Positions 1 through 5,608 are shown, counted from the stretch's first letter. The stretch is DNA of 5,608 nt from Methylococcaceae bacterium (GCA_028678445.1 JAJRDJ010000012.1:1-5608), one strand, 5' to 3'. Numbers and translations: made by a program. The notes: generated by a model from the sequence alone, not told the origin.

Positions 1-120
1 ATCAGCGACGACATCATTCCCGAGACGCAGTCCCGGGGCAAGGCGCGCTATGCCACGTTTGCCGTCATGACGGGTTTCATCATCATGATGATTCTCGATA
101 ATCTGATGACCAGCCAGTAG
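1..120 (+). CDS. ZIP-family divalent metal transporter, C-terminal end (partial)
   Basis: Only the last 39 residues are in the window, reading in frame 1 to a TAG at 118-120; the start lies upstream. The fragment begins with ISDDIIPET, followed by a short basic stretch and a hydrophobic helix containing GFIIMMILD. This matches the C-terminal end of bacterial ZIP transporters (ZupT/GufA-like), which take up zinc, iron or manganese through the inner membrane. The motif of acidic residues and PE before the last transmembrane helix, then a G-F-x-x-M-M-x-L-D helix, is typical there. The metal-binding helices are outside the window, so substrate cannot be judged. The stop is 8 nt before the next gene, a second metal transporter, which suggests cotranscription. 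The family call rests on a short segment recalled by eye. Confidence 0.72.
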   Translation: MSDDIIPETQSRGKARYATFAVMTGFIIMMILDNLMTSQ

Positions 121-128
121 CCGTACAC

Positions 129-821
129 ATGGCTTGCAACCTGATTGCCGAGGGCCGGGAGTGGCTGGAGCGGACGCTGCCCGCCGTGGACTGGGCACGC
201 GGTTGGAAAGCCTCGGCGGCGGCTTGCACACTGGTCGCGGTGGCCGAATTCGGCGACAAAAGTCAGTTGGTCTGTATGGCCCTGGCGGCGCGCCACCGGC
301 ATTGGCCGGTATGGTGGGGCGCTATATTGGCCTTTGCCCTGCTTAATGCCATTGCCGTGCTCTTTGGCGCCGTGGCCGGGCTTTGGCTGCCGGAACGCGC
401 CGTGGCGATTGCCGTGGCGCTCTTGTTCGCGGGGTTTGGTATCCGCTTTCTGCTGGCGCGGGGCGGTGACAACGATGAGGCGGTCGAAGAAAAATCCGGC
501 CATGGCATCTTCGTCACCACTTTCCTGATGATTTTTCTCGCTGAGTTTGGCGACAAGACACAGATTGCCGTCGCGGGACTGGGAGCCGCCGAACCGCCCC
601 TGCCGGTCTGGTTCGGCGCCAGCATCGCGCTGGCGATGACCTCGGCCGTCGGTATCTGGGCGGGGAGAACCGCCTTCCGGAAGGTGCCGCAACGCACCAT
701 GAACATCATCGGCGGAGCCCTGTTTCTGACCTTCGCCGTCTTCGCGGCCTACAAGGCAGTACCACCGGATTACTGGAAGGCTTTGCTGGGTGAAGTTCAG
801 ACCCGTTTTGATAGTCTTTAG
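129..821 (+). CDS. GDT1/UPF0016 (TMEM165-like) family cation transporter
   Basis: This 230-residue inner-membrane protein carries the two family signatures E-x-G-D-K-(S/T): EFGDKS at residues 40-45 and EFGDKT at 139-144, each in a hydrophobic helix. This shows the usual internal duplication of three helices plus three helices. A hydrophilic, acidic linker (about 111-125) joins the halves. Characterised members export Mn2+ (MneA of Vibrio) or exchange Ca2+/Mn2+ for protons (yeast Gdt1, human TMEM165); manganese export is the most likely role but is inferred. The ATG at 129 follows the ZIP stop by 8 nt and lacks a clear Shine-Dalgarno. It gives about 25 residues before the first helix, longer than in many homologues, so a later start such as the GTG at 186 is possible. 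No yybP-ykoY-like leader is possible in the 8-nt gap. Confidence 0.9.
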   Translation: MACNLIAEGREWLERTLPAVDWARGWKASAAACTLVAVAEFGDKSQLVCMALAARHRHWPVWWGAILAFALLNAIAVLFGAVAGLWLPERAVAIAVALLFAGFGIRFLLARGGDNDEAVEEKSGHGIFVTTFLMIFLAEFGDKTQIAVAGLGAAEPPLPVWFGASIALAMTSAVGIWAGRTAFRKVPQRTMNIIGGALFLTFAVFAAYKAVPPDYWKALLGEVQTRFDSL

Positions 822-828
822 GCCACCC

Positions 829-1656
829 TCAGACGCGATTCAAAATCAGCTCCAGCACCATCTTGCTGCCGAAATAGGCCAGCATCAGCGCGACGAATCC
901 CCCCAGCGTCCAGCGAATGGCAATCTGTCCCCGCCAGCCGTACCTTAGGCGGCCCAGCAGCAGGATCGCAAAAACCAGCCAGGCCAGCAAAGAGAGCACG
1001 GTTTTGTGCGCCAGGTGTTGCGCGAACATGTTTTCCAGAAACACGAACCCGGTGACCAGCGACACTGTCAGCAGCAATAGCCCGGCGCCAATCAGCTGGA
1101 ACATCAGGGTTTCCATGCTTTGCAGGGAAGGGAGTGAACGGACCAGATAGCCATCGGGGTGCCGGCTGCGGAGGCACCGATCCTGAACGGCCAGCAGTAC
1201 CGCCTGAATGGCAGCGATGTTGAGGAAACTATAGGCGAGCAATGAAGAGAAGATGTGGACGGTCATTTGCCAGGAATGATCCTGCACCACGCGAGTCTCC
1301 TCTGGCAGCAAAATCTTCAGCAGCAAAATGGCGGCCGCCAGCGGGAAGGTGATGATCCACAGCTTGTCTACAGGCCGCAACAGTGCCGCCAGCAGCAAAA
1401 TGGCATTGACGCTGAGCGTAACCAGAGACAAAGCGTTCAGAAAGCTGAAGTTGGTACCCGTCGCGGGAGTATCCGGCCCAACAATAGCGGCCCCATGCAA
1501 GACGATCGCCAGTCCGCCCAGCAGCAAATGGCCGAGCCGCCCCGGTTGGACCCACTCCGCCCCGGAAACGAGGGCACGGCGCAAAGACCATAGCATCAAA
1601 GACAGGGCGGTGAGATAACCCAGAATTGCCAGACTTCCGAACACTGTTGAAACCAT
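829..1656 (-). CDS. ypjD: YpjD-like inner membrane protein of the CcsA/CcmC cytochrome c assembly family
   Basis: This is a 275-residue, highly hydrophobic protein with about eight transmembrane helices. Recognisable YpjD features are His54 in a helix, His134 in the segment TVHIFSSLLAY, the block LPSLQSMETLMFQ (175-187), AHKTVLSLLAWLVFA with His217, then RYGWRG and a last helix with AYFGSKMVLEL. The family is related to the heme-handling proteins CcsA and CcmC, and conserved membrane histidines suggest heme binding. The exact role of YpjD is not established, and I see no tryptophan-rich WWD heme motif. The gene is divergent from ffh, an arrangement recurrent in proteobacteria. Start choice: the reverse strand has GGAGGG 10 nt before the ATG at 1656. 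An ATG at 1665 would sit only 1 nt after it, and a TTG at 1674 would overlap it. The longer versions would add 3 or 6 residues. Confidence 0.87.
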   Translation of the reverse strand: MVSTVFGSLAILGYLTALSLMLWSLRRALVSGAEWVQPGRLGHLLLGGLAIVLHGAAIVGPDTPATGTNFSFLNALSLVTLSVNAILLLAALLRPVDKLWIITFPLAAAILLLKILLPEETRVVQDHSWQMTVHIFSSLLAYSFLNIAAIQAVLLAVQDRCLRSRHPDGYLVRSLPSLQSMETLMFQLIGAGLLLLTVSLVTGFVFLENMFAQHLAHKTVLSLLAWLVFAILLLGRLRYGWRGQIAIRWTLGGFVALMLAYFGSKMVLELILNRV

Positions 1657-1684
1657 CGACTGCATGCCCTCCAAGGTCTAGTCT

Positions 1685-1695
1685 GGCATAATGCC
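1685..1695. promoter_or_regulatory. Palindromic -10 region shared by ypjD and ffh (possible bidirectional promoter)
   Basis: GGCATAATGCC is a perfect 5-bp inverted repeat around a single A, in the divergent spacer. Read towards ffh it gives TGG-CATAAT (1684-1692), an extended -10 form (TGn plus a 5/6 match to TATAAT). No convincing -35 lies 16-18 nt upstream, which an extended -10 can tolerate. Read towards ypjD the same bases give CATTAT (1693-1688) or TATGCC with a weak TTGCTT at 1712-1707. The spacer must hold both start sites, so one symmetrical element is plausible; an operator is an alternative. This is inferred from sequence only. Confidence 0.35.
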
Positions 1696-1745
1696 GAGCC
1701 GAGATGAAGCAATGCGCCACCCGTTAGCTGCCAGGATCCACCGCG

Positions 1746-3113
1746 ATGTTTGACAATCTTACTGAACGCTTAACCCTATCCCTCAAGAAAATCCGTGGTC
1801 AGGGTCGACTGACGGAAGCCAACATTCAGGACACCCTCAGGGAAGTCCGCATGGCCCTGCTGGAAGCCGACGTCGCGTTGCCCGTTGTCAGGGATTTCAT
1901 CGAGCATGTCAAGGATCGGGCGCTCGGTCAGGATGTGCAAAGCAGTCTGTCACCCGGACAATCCTTCATCAAGATCGTCAATGAGGAACTGATCGCGGTC
2001 ATGGGCAATGCCCATGAGAAGATCAATCTGGCCACCCAGCCGCCGGCGGTCATTCTCATGGCCGGACTGCAGGGTGCGGGTAAAACCACCACGGTCGCCA
2101 AGTTGGCCAAATGGCTGAAGGACAACGAGCGGCGCTCCGTCGTGGTCGCCAGCGCCGACATCTACCGACCCGCCGCTATTGAACAGCTAAAAACCCTGGC
2201 AGCGGAAGTTGGTGCCGACTTCTTCCCCAGCGATACCTCTCAAACGCCGGTAGAGATTGCCAAGGGCGCGCTGGAACACGCCCGCAAGCGGTACAAAGAT
2301 GTCGTCATCATCGACACCGCCGGCCGCCTGCACATCGATGAGGCCATGATGGCCGAAATCAAGGAGCTCCATGCCGAACTGAAGCCCATCGAGACCCTGT
2401 TCGTGGTGGACGCCATGACTGGCCAGGATGCGGCCAATACCGCCAAGGCGTTTGGTGACGCGCTGCCGCTCACCGGGGTGATTCTGACCAAAACCGATGG
2501 CGACGCACGCGGCGGGGCGGCCCTGTCGGTCCGGCACATCACCGGCAAGCCGATCAAGTTCCTCGGCGTCGGCGAGAAGACAGCCGCGCTCGAACGCTTC
2601 CACCCGGATCGAATCGCCTCGCGCATTCTTGGCATGGGTGACTTGCTCAGCCTTATCGAAGATGCCGAACGGACCATGGACAAGGCCAAGGCCGAGAAGC
2701 TGGTCAAAAAAATACAAAAGGGCAAGTCCTTCAATCTCAGTGATTACTACGACCAGCTCCTGCAACTCAAAAGCATGGGCGGTCTGACGGCGATGATGAG
2801 CAAACTACCGGGTATCGGCAACGTGCCCCAACATGTCAAGGAAAAGCTCAATGACAACGAGTGGCAGCAACAGATAGTCATCATCGACTCGATGACCAAA
2901 AAGGAACGGCTGTCCCCGGATATCATCAATACATCCCGCAAACAGCGCATCGCACAAGGCTCGGGCACGGACATTCAGGACATCAACAAGATGCTGAAGC
3001 AGTTCGAGCAGATGCAGAAAATGATGAAAAAGCTCAAGAAAGGCAACCTCATGAACATGATGCGCGGAGCAAAGGGCAACATGCTCGGTGGCATGCCGTT
3101 CCGAGGCGGTTGA
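1746..3113 (+). CDS. ffh: Signal recognition particle protein Ffh (SRP54 GTPase)
   Basis: Ffh binds 4.5S RNA and signal sequences of inner-membrane proteins emerging from the ribosome, and delivers the complex to the receptor FtsY in a GTP-dependent step. All 455 residues are present, the usual length. The N domain spans about 1-95. The G domain (about 100-295) shows the P-loop GLQGAGKTTT (107-116), DIYRPAA (138-144), DTAGR (190-194) and TKTDGDARGG (248-257). The methionine-rich M domain (about 325-455) has the RNA-binding segment SRKQRIAQGSGT (397-408) and ends in a Met/Lys/Gly-rich tail. The ATG at 1746 has AGGA 9 nt upstream. No hairpin-plus-T-run terminator is visible after the stop. The downstream neighbour is IS debris rather than the usual rpsP cluster, but the gene looks intact and under selection. 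Confidence 0.98.
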   Translation: MFDNLTERLTLSLKKIRGQGRLTEANIQDTLREVRMALLEADVALPVVRDFIEHVKDRALGQDVQSSLSPGQSFIKIVNEELIAVMGNAHEKINLATQPPAVILMAGLQGAGKTTTVAKLAKWLKDNERRSVVVASADIYRPAAIEQLKTLAAEVGADFFPSDTSQTPVEIAKGALEHARKRYKDVVIIDTAGRLHIDEAMMAEIKELHAELKPIETLFVVDAMTGQDAANTAKAFGDALPLTGVILTKTDGDARGGAALSVRHITGKPIKFLGVGEKTAALERFHPDRIASRILGMGDLLSLIEDAERTMDKAKAEKLVKKIQKGKSFNLSDYYDQLLQLKSMGGLTAMMSKLPGIGNVPQHVKEKLNDNEWQQQIVIIDSMTKKERLSPDIINTSRKQRIAQGSGTDIQDINKMLKQFEQMQKMMKKLKKGNLMNMMRGAKGNMLGGMPFRGG

Positions 3114-3125
3114 AGGCAGGTGTTT

Positions 3126-3280
3126 TGAGTTGCAGAATGCGCCAAGCAGCTCGAGTTTTTCGAGAATGGTTTCGGCGTTGATGGTCCAGACGAACGGCTT
3201 ACAACTTTGGTTGCCGTGAGGGAAGAAGGGATAGATTGTATCGGCCAATTCCCTCACGGAGCGGAATGACCTGGAATAAT
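3126..3280 (-). pseudogene. IS630-family transposase, C-terminal fragment
   Basis: On the minus strand the reading SFRSVRELADTIYPFF, then HGNQSCKPFVWT, then INAETILEKLELL (about 3275 down to 3147) matches the conserved end of IS630-family DDE transposases. There a stretch of the form F-x-S-V-x-E-L is followed by a hydrophobic helix, K-P-F-x-W-T and an A-x-x-I-L-E-K helix. Only about 50 residues remain. The catalytic core of this transposase is missing, and the same frame runs on without a stop into sequence antisense to ffh, so this is a remnant with no plausible product. The fragment begins within about 15 nt of the ffh stop, marking an old insertion or recombination point. The family call is from recalled motif shape, without a search. 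Confidence 0.62.
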
Positions 3281-3328
3281 CATTTCCGGACCAACATTCA
3301 GATCGAATATCGGCAGTTTCGATGAATA

Positions 3329-3786
3329 TTGTGCCTCTTCCCAAGCAACGTAACGACGGTAGGTAATCAGCTTGGTCTGAGGGGCAGGGAAAAATGCTCC
3401 AGGCCGGGGCGTTATCCCAGCAATTCATGCGGCAGACGAAGCCGAGATCCCGCAGCCGCGCCTGGAACTCACCGGCAGTAGAGTGGCTGCCACGGTTGGC
3501 ATGCATGAGCACGACTCCGCCGGGTCGCCTGCATGCCATCTTTAGCGCATGGACGACCGGAGGGCTGATCACGCACGCCGCCATAGTCCAGCCTACTACC
3601 GGTCGGGAGCACTGTTCCAGAACGACCGCCAGGTACCGCCTTCCCTTCGTGAAGGAAACGAAGGTGATATCGCCCACATGGACGCAATCGGGGTGCCGCC
3701 GCTCCAGGAAACAACGCCTCCAGGCGGTTCGGTGCCACCGGCCAGGCCTGCCGCGAATTCAAGGTGGCCCGGCGCCGCCAGCGGGT
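3329..3786 (-). pseudogene. Decayed IS3-family transposase OrfB (integrase-core) remnant
   Basis: Three minus-strand frames each hold a consecutive part of an IS3-family OrfB. First comes RRRATLNSRQAWPVAPNRLE (about 3777-3718). A frame change near 3697-3712 leads to PDCVHVGDITFV, GRRYLAVVLEQCSRPVVGW and NCWDNAP (3405-3425). A further frame change, between about 3375 and 3405, leads to KLITYRRYVAWEEAQ (3373-3329). In the DDE core the first Asp survives (GDIT), but the second is Asn: HANRGSH in place of the usual HSDRGSQ, with the AAC codon at 3495-3497. The expected E-S-F-F catalytic Glu is lost or out of frame, and the SRKG residues before NCWDNAP are missing. No OrfA, frameshift signal, terminal repeats or target duplication are visible. 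It is inactive and old; bases 3281-3328 between it and the IS630 fragment cannot be assigned. Confidence 0.85.
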
Positions 3787-3890
3787 CTATTGGACCTGAG
3801 TCTCTGTTCCCCCATTAGCCCTCCGCTTTTCCAAGACTTTCGTCGTTTTTTTGGCTACTAGGTTGCCCTGGGCCTGAGAAATCACTCTCC

Positions 3891-3906
3891 ATGCTTGCCC
3901 AAGCAT
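3891..3906. repeat. Inverted repeat upstream of the rdgC promoter (possible operator)
   Basis: ATGCTTG-CC-CAAGCAT is a perfect 7-bp inverted repeat with a 2-nt spacer. It lies about 10 nt upstream of the proposed -35 of rdgC, which is roughly -61 to -46 from the expected start site. That position would suit an activator or an upstream operator. It has no T-run, so it is not an intrinsic terminator. No known regulator motif is recognised, and chance or IS-end origin remain possible. Confidence 0.35.
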
Positions 3907-3916
3907 AGCCATTGTG

Positions 3917-3945
3917 ATGACAAAATGCATGCCAGTCGCCATAAT
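3917..3945 (+). promoter_or_regulatory. Probable sigma70 promoter of rdgC
   Basis: ATGACA (3917-3922, 5/6 match to TTGACA) and CATAAT (3940-3945, 5/6 match to TATAAT) are separated by 17 nt, the optimal spacing. The predicted start near 3952 gives a leader of about 23 nt before the rdgC ATG. It is the best promoter-like sequence in the window. It lies on the rdgC side of the IS debris, so rdgC and the transpeptidase gene after it can be expressed independently of anything upstream. Confidence 0.6.
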
Positions 3946-3974
3946 CAGCCGCTTTTGGAAATTTCGAACACCCG

Positions 3975-4892
3975 ATGTGGTTTAAAAATCTTGCCCTGTT
4001 ACGTCTGACTGAACCGTTTACCTTGAGCGGGTCGGAACTGGAAGAACGGCTTAAGGCGTTGCCCTTCCGCCATTGCGGAAGTCTGGAGCCAACCAGCTTC
4101 GGCTGGTTCCCACCCGTGGGAAAAGAACACTTCCCGCTGGTGCATCAGACGGGCGGGTTCCTGATGCTCTGCCTGCAGAAGGAGGAAAAAATCCTGCCGG
4201 CGGCGGCGGTCAATGAAATTGTGGCCGAACGGGTTGCCGAAATCGAGGAACAGCAGGCCCGTCAGGTACGGCGCAAGGAGCGGGAATCCATCCGCGACGA
4301 AGTGCTGCATGACATGCTGCCGCGCGCATTCAGCCTGTCGCGACGGACTTACGGCTATATCGATCCGCGCGGCGGCTGGCTGATCGTGGATAGTGCGAGC
4401 GCGCGCAAGGCGGAGGATTTCGTGGCCGTGCTGAGGCAAACGTTGGGCACTTTCCCGGTCACGCCGCTGGCGACCCGGGAACGTCCGGCCAGCGTTATGA
4501 CTCAATGGTTATCAGGTGGCCCGATTCCTGAAAGCATCACCCTGGAAAGCGAGTGTGAGTTGAAGTCGCCCGAGGAAGATGGCGGCATTGTCCGCTGTCG
4601 CCGTCATGATCTGGAAGTGCCGGAAATCCTAAATCATATTCAGGCTGGCAAGGAAGTGATCAAGCTGGCTATTTCCTGGAATGACCGCTTGAGTTTGGTT
4701 CTGGATGAAACCTTGTCGGTGAAGCGCCTGCGCTTTCTCGATCTGGTTCAGGAACTGGCCGCTGATATTGAAACCGATGACCCGGCGGCGCGGTTTGATG
4801 CCGATTTCTCAATCATGAGCCTGGAGATTCATACGTTCTTACCGGTGTTGACAGAATGGTTCGGCGGGGAAAATCTGCCGGCCACAAAATAG
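3975..4892 (+). CDS. rdgC: Recombination-associated protein RdgC
   Basis: RdgC forms a ring-shaped dimer that encircles double-stranded DNA without sequence preference. In E. coli it limits RecA filament activity and is needed when some replication-restart functions are lost; in Neisseria it affects pilin variation. This 305-residue protein matches the family length (about 303 in E. coli). Visible landmarks are the start MWFKNL, EEKILP (70-75), a charged helical region (about 82-108), DEVLHDMLPRAFS (108-120, with Phe119 at the position of the E. coli finger-tip residue Phe120), ELKSPEEDGG (195-204), VKRLRF (249-254) and RFDADF (273-278). The ATG at 3975 fits the conserved N-terminus; the Shine-Dalgarno is weak (GGAA 14 nt upstream). 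A likely promoter lies just upstream and the next gene begins 29 nt after the stop. Confidence 0.96.
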   Translation: MWFKNLALLRLTEPFTLSGSELEERLKALPFRHCGSLEPTSFGWFPPVGKEHFPLVHQTGGFLMLCLQKEEKILPAAAVNEIVAERVAEIEEQQARQVRRKERESIRDEVLHDMLPRAFSLSRRTYGYIDPRGGWLIVDSASARKAEDFVAVLRQTLGTFPVTPLATRERPASVMTQWLSGGPIPESITLESECELKSPEEDGGIVRCRRHDLEVPEILNHIQAGKEVIKLAISWNDRLSLVLDETLSVKRLRFLDLVQELAADIETDDPAARFDADFSIMSLEIHTFLPVLTEWFGGENLPATK

Positions 4893-4921
4893 CTGATGAG
4901 AGTTTTATGTTGGAGTATCGA

Positions 4922-5608
4922 ATGCATCACGAACAGTCCCGCTTGACGCGGATGGTCAAAGTGCTGGCGGTGGCCGGGACGCTCGGCGCGGGTCAAGGGG
5001 CCGGGGCGGAATCGCTGACTTTGCCGGGTTCTGGCGACGATCTGGTGGGCAGTAATCGTCACATCAAGGCACATCATGAAGATACCCTGATTGATATCGC
5101 CCGCCGCTACAGTGTCGGTCAGGACGAGATGATGATGGCCAATCCGACGGTGGACCGATGGCTGCCAAAAGAGGGGACCGACGTGCTGTTGCCCAAGCAG
5201 TACATCCTGCCGGAGGCCCCGCGTGCGGGCATCGTTGTGAACATCCCGGAAATGCGGATGTTTTACTTCCCGGTCCGAGCGGCCGCCGCAGCGTCCCGCA
5301 AGTCGGCGCCCGCGCCAGTAGGAACCGGCAAGACGACGGCAAAACCCGGCGCGATACCGGCGCCAGCCAAGCCCAAGCCCTCGGTTACTCCAGCACCTGC
5401 GACCAGCTTTGAGTCCAGCCGAACCGGAGAGGTCATTACCTATCCGGTCAGCATGGGCCGCATGGATTGGCGCACGCCCATCGGCAAGACCTCGGTCGTG
5501 AACAAACAGAAGGACCCGTCCTGGACGCCGCCTGCCTCGATCAAGCGCGAACACGCGGCCAAAGGCGATCCGTTGCCGGACGTGGTGCCGCCCGGTCCCG
5601 ACAATCCC
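4922..5608 (+). CDS. Secreted L,D-transpeptidase with LysM and YkuD domains (ErfK/YbiS/YcfS/YnhG-like), 3' end missing
   Basis: The window holds the first 229 codons, open to the edge. Residues 1-29 look like a signal peptide: basic start, hydrophobic VLAVAGTLGA, Ala-rich end. About 46-91 form a LysM-like peptidoglycan-binding module (TLIDIARRYSVG, MMANPTVDRWLP, DVLLPKQYILP). The YkuD domain opens at PRAGIVVNIPEMRMFYFP (100-117) and continues at VITYPVSMGR (171-180) and WTPPASIKREHAAKGDPLP, ending at PPGPDNP. Such enzymes form 3-3 peptidoglycan crosslinks or attach Braun lipoprotein in the periplasm; the catalytic His/Cys motif lies beyond the window. About 50 residues rich in Ala, Pro and Lys (118-168) interrupt the domain where homologues go directly from one strand to the next. 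The ATG at 4922 has GGAG 6 nt upstream; an in-frame ATG at 4907 is the alternative. It is probably cotranscribed with rdgC. Confidence 0.93.
   Translation, partial: MHHEQSRLTRMVKVLAVAGTLGAGQGAGAESLTLPGSGDDLVGSNRHIKAHHEDTLIDIARRYSVGQDEMMMANPTVDRWLPKEGTDVLLPKQYILPEAPRAGIVVNIPEMRMFYFPVRAAAAASRKSAPAPVGTGKTTAKPGAIPAPAKPKPSVTPAPATSFESSRTGEVITYPVSMGRMDWRTPIGKTSVVNKQKDPSWTPPASIKREHAAKGDPLPDVVPPGPDNP

Noticed and set aside
48..709. Long minus-strand ORFs opposite the GDT1-family gene
   Set aside because: Their translations are rich in Arg, Pro and Gln with no domain. They are shadows of a gene with two family signature motifs on the plus strand.
3150..3164. CTCGA-GTTTT-TCGAG hairpin after ffh as an intrinsic terminator
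   Set aside because: The stem is only 5 bp and no T-run follows on the plus strand. The bases are explained by the ILEKLEL codons of the IS630 fragment.
2805..3677. A 290-codon minus-strand ORF as a single gene
   Set aside because: It joins part of the IS3 remnant, the IS630 fragment and over 300 nt antisense to the M domain of ffh. The ffh frame is clearly the real one there, so the long ORF is a fusion of remnants and shadow sequence.
3836..3852. T-run near 3845-3852 as a terminator
   Set aside because: No stable GC-rich stem precedes it; the only pairing is a 3-bp GAC/GTC.
3394..3861. A 155-codon plus-strand ORF opposite the IS3 remnant
   Set aside because: It has no recognisable domain and is the complement of identifiable transposase sequence, which explains the open frame.
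3787..3942. A 51-codon minus-strand ORF beginning MATGMHFVITMAML and ending at a TAG before the IS3 remnant
   Set aside because: No family is recognisable, there is no Shine-Dalgarno, and it overlaps the rdgC promoter in antisense. Its stop is in the same frame as the first IS3 segment, so it may be more IS debris or chance. It could not be supported as a gene.
4829..5554. A 241-codon minus-strand ORF opposite the transpeptidase
   Set aside because: Its Arg/Gly-rich translation has no family resemblance, while the plus strand shows a signal peptide, LysM and YkuD sequence throughout.
1..5608. CRISPR array, tRNA, rRNA, riboswitch, or toxin-antitoxin or defence system
   Set aside because: No regularly spaced repeats, no tRNA-like or rRNA-like sequence, and no small paired ORFs with known motifs were seen on either strand.

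Overview
This window looks like chromosomal DNA from a moderately GC-rich gammaproteobacterium, possibly a betaproteobacterium. The evidence is the pairing of a YpjD/CcsA-like membrane gene divergent from ffh, a full-length RdgC (a family largely confined to beta- and gammaproteobacteria), and an L,D-transpeptidase of the ErfK/YbiS/YcfS/YnhG type. Species cannot be read from the sequence.

Layout: bases 1-120 hold the C-terminal end of a ZIP-type metal transporter. It is followed after 8 nt by a GDT1/UPF0016 (TMEM165-like) cation transporter on the same strand (129-821), so the two probably form a divalent-metal transport operon. The YpjD-like gene (829-1656, minus strand) converges on it with only 7 nt between the stop codons. 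A short divergent spacer (1657-1745) separates ypjD from ffh (1746-3113), which encodes the protein subunit of the signal recognition particle. The spacer contains a small palindrome that could act as a shared -10 element for both directions.

Bases 3114-3974 hold no intact gene. They hold at least two decayed transposase fragments on the minus strand. Next to ffh is the C-terminal tail of an IS630-family transposase (about 3126-3280). Beyond it is an IS3-family OrfB remnant (about 3329-3786) spread over all three minus-strand frames, with its second catalytic Asp changed to Asn. The rest of this stretch (about 3790-3974) carries a good sigma70-like promoter and an inverted repeat upstream of rdgC.

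rdgC (3975-4892), a ring-shaped DNA-binding protein linked to recombination and replication, is followed after 29 nt by the start of a secreted LysM-YkuD L,D-transpeptidase (4922 to beyond the window end). The latter carries an unusual Ala/Pro/Lys-rich insertion within the N-terminal part of its YkuD domain. The ribosomal cluster rpsP-rimM-trmD-rplS that commonly follows ffh in related bacteria is absent here; the IS scar sits exactly at that junction.

Overall the genes are mostly housekeeping. I see no sign of a new multi-gene system. The points most worth checking are the transpeptidase insertion, the mosaic IS scar after ffh, and the symmetrical divergent promoter.
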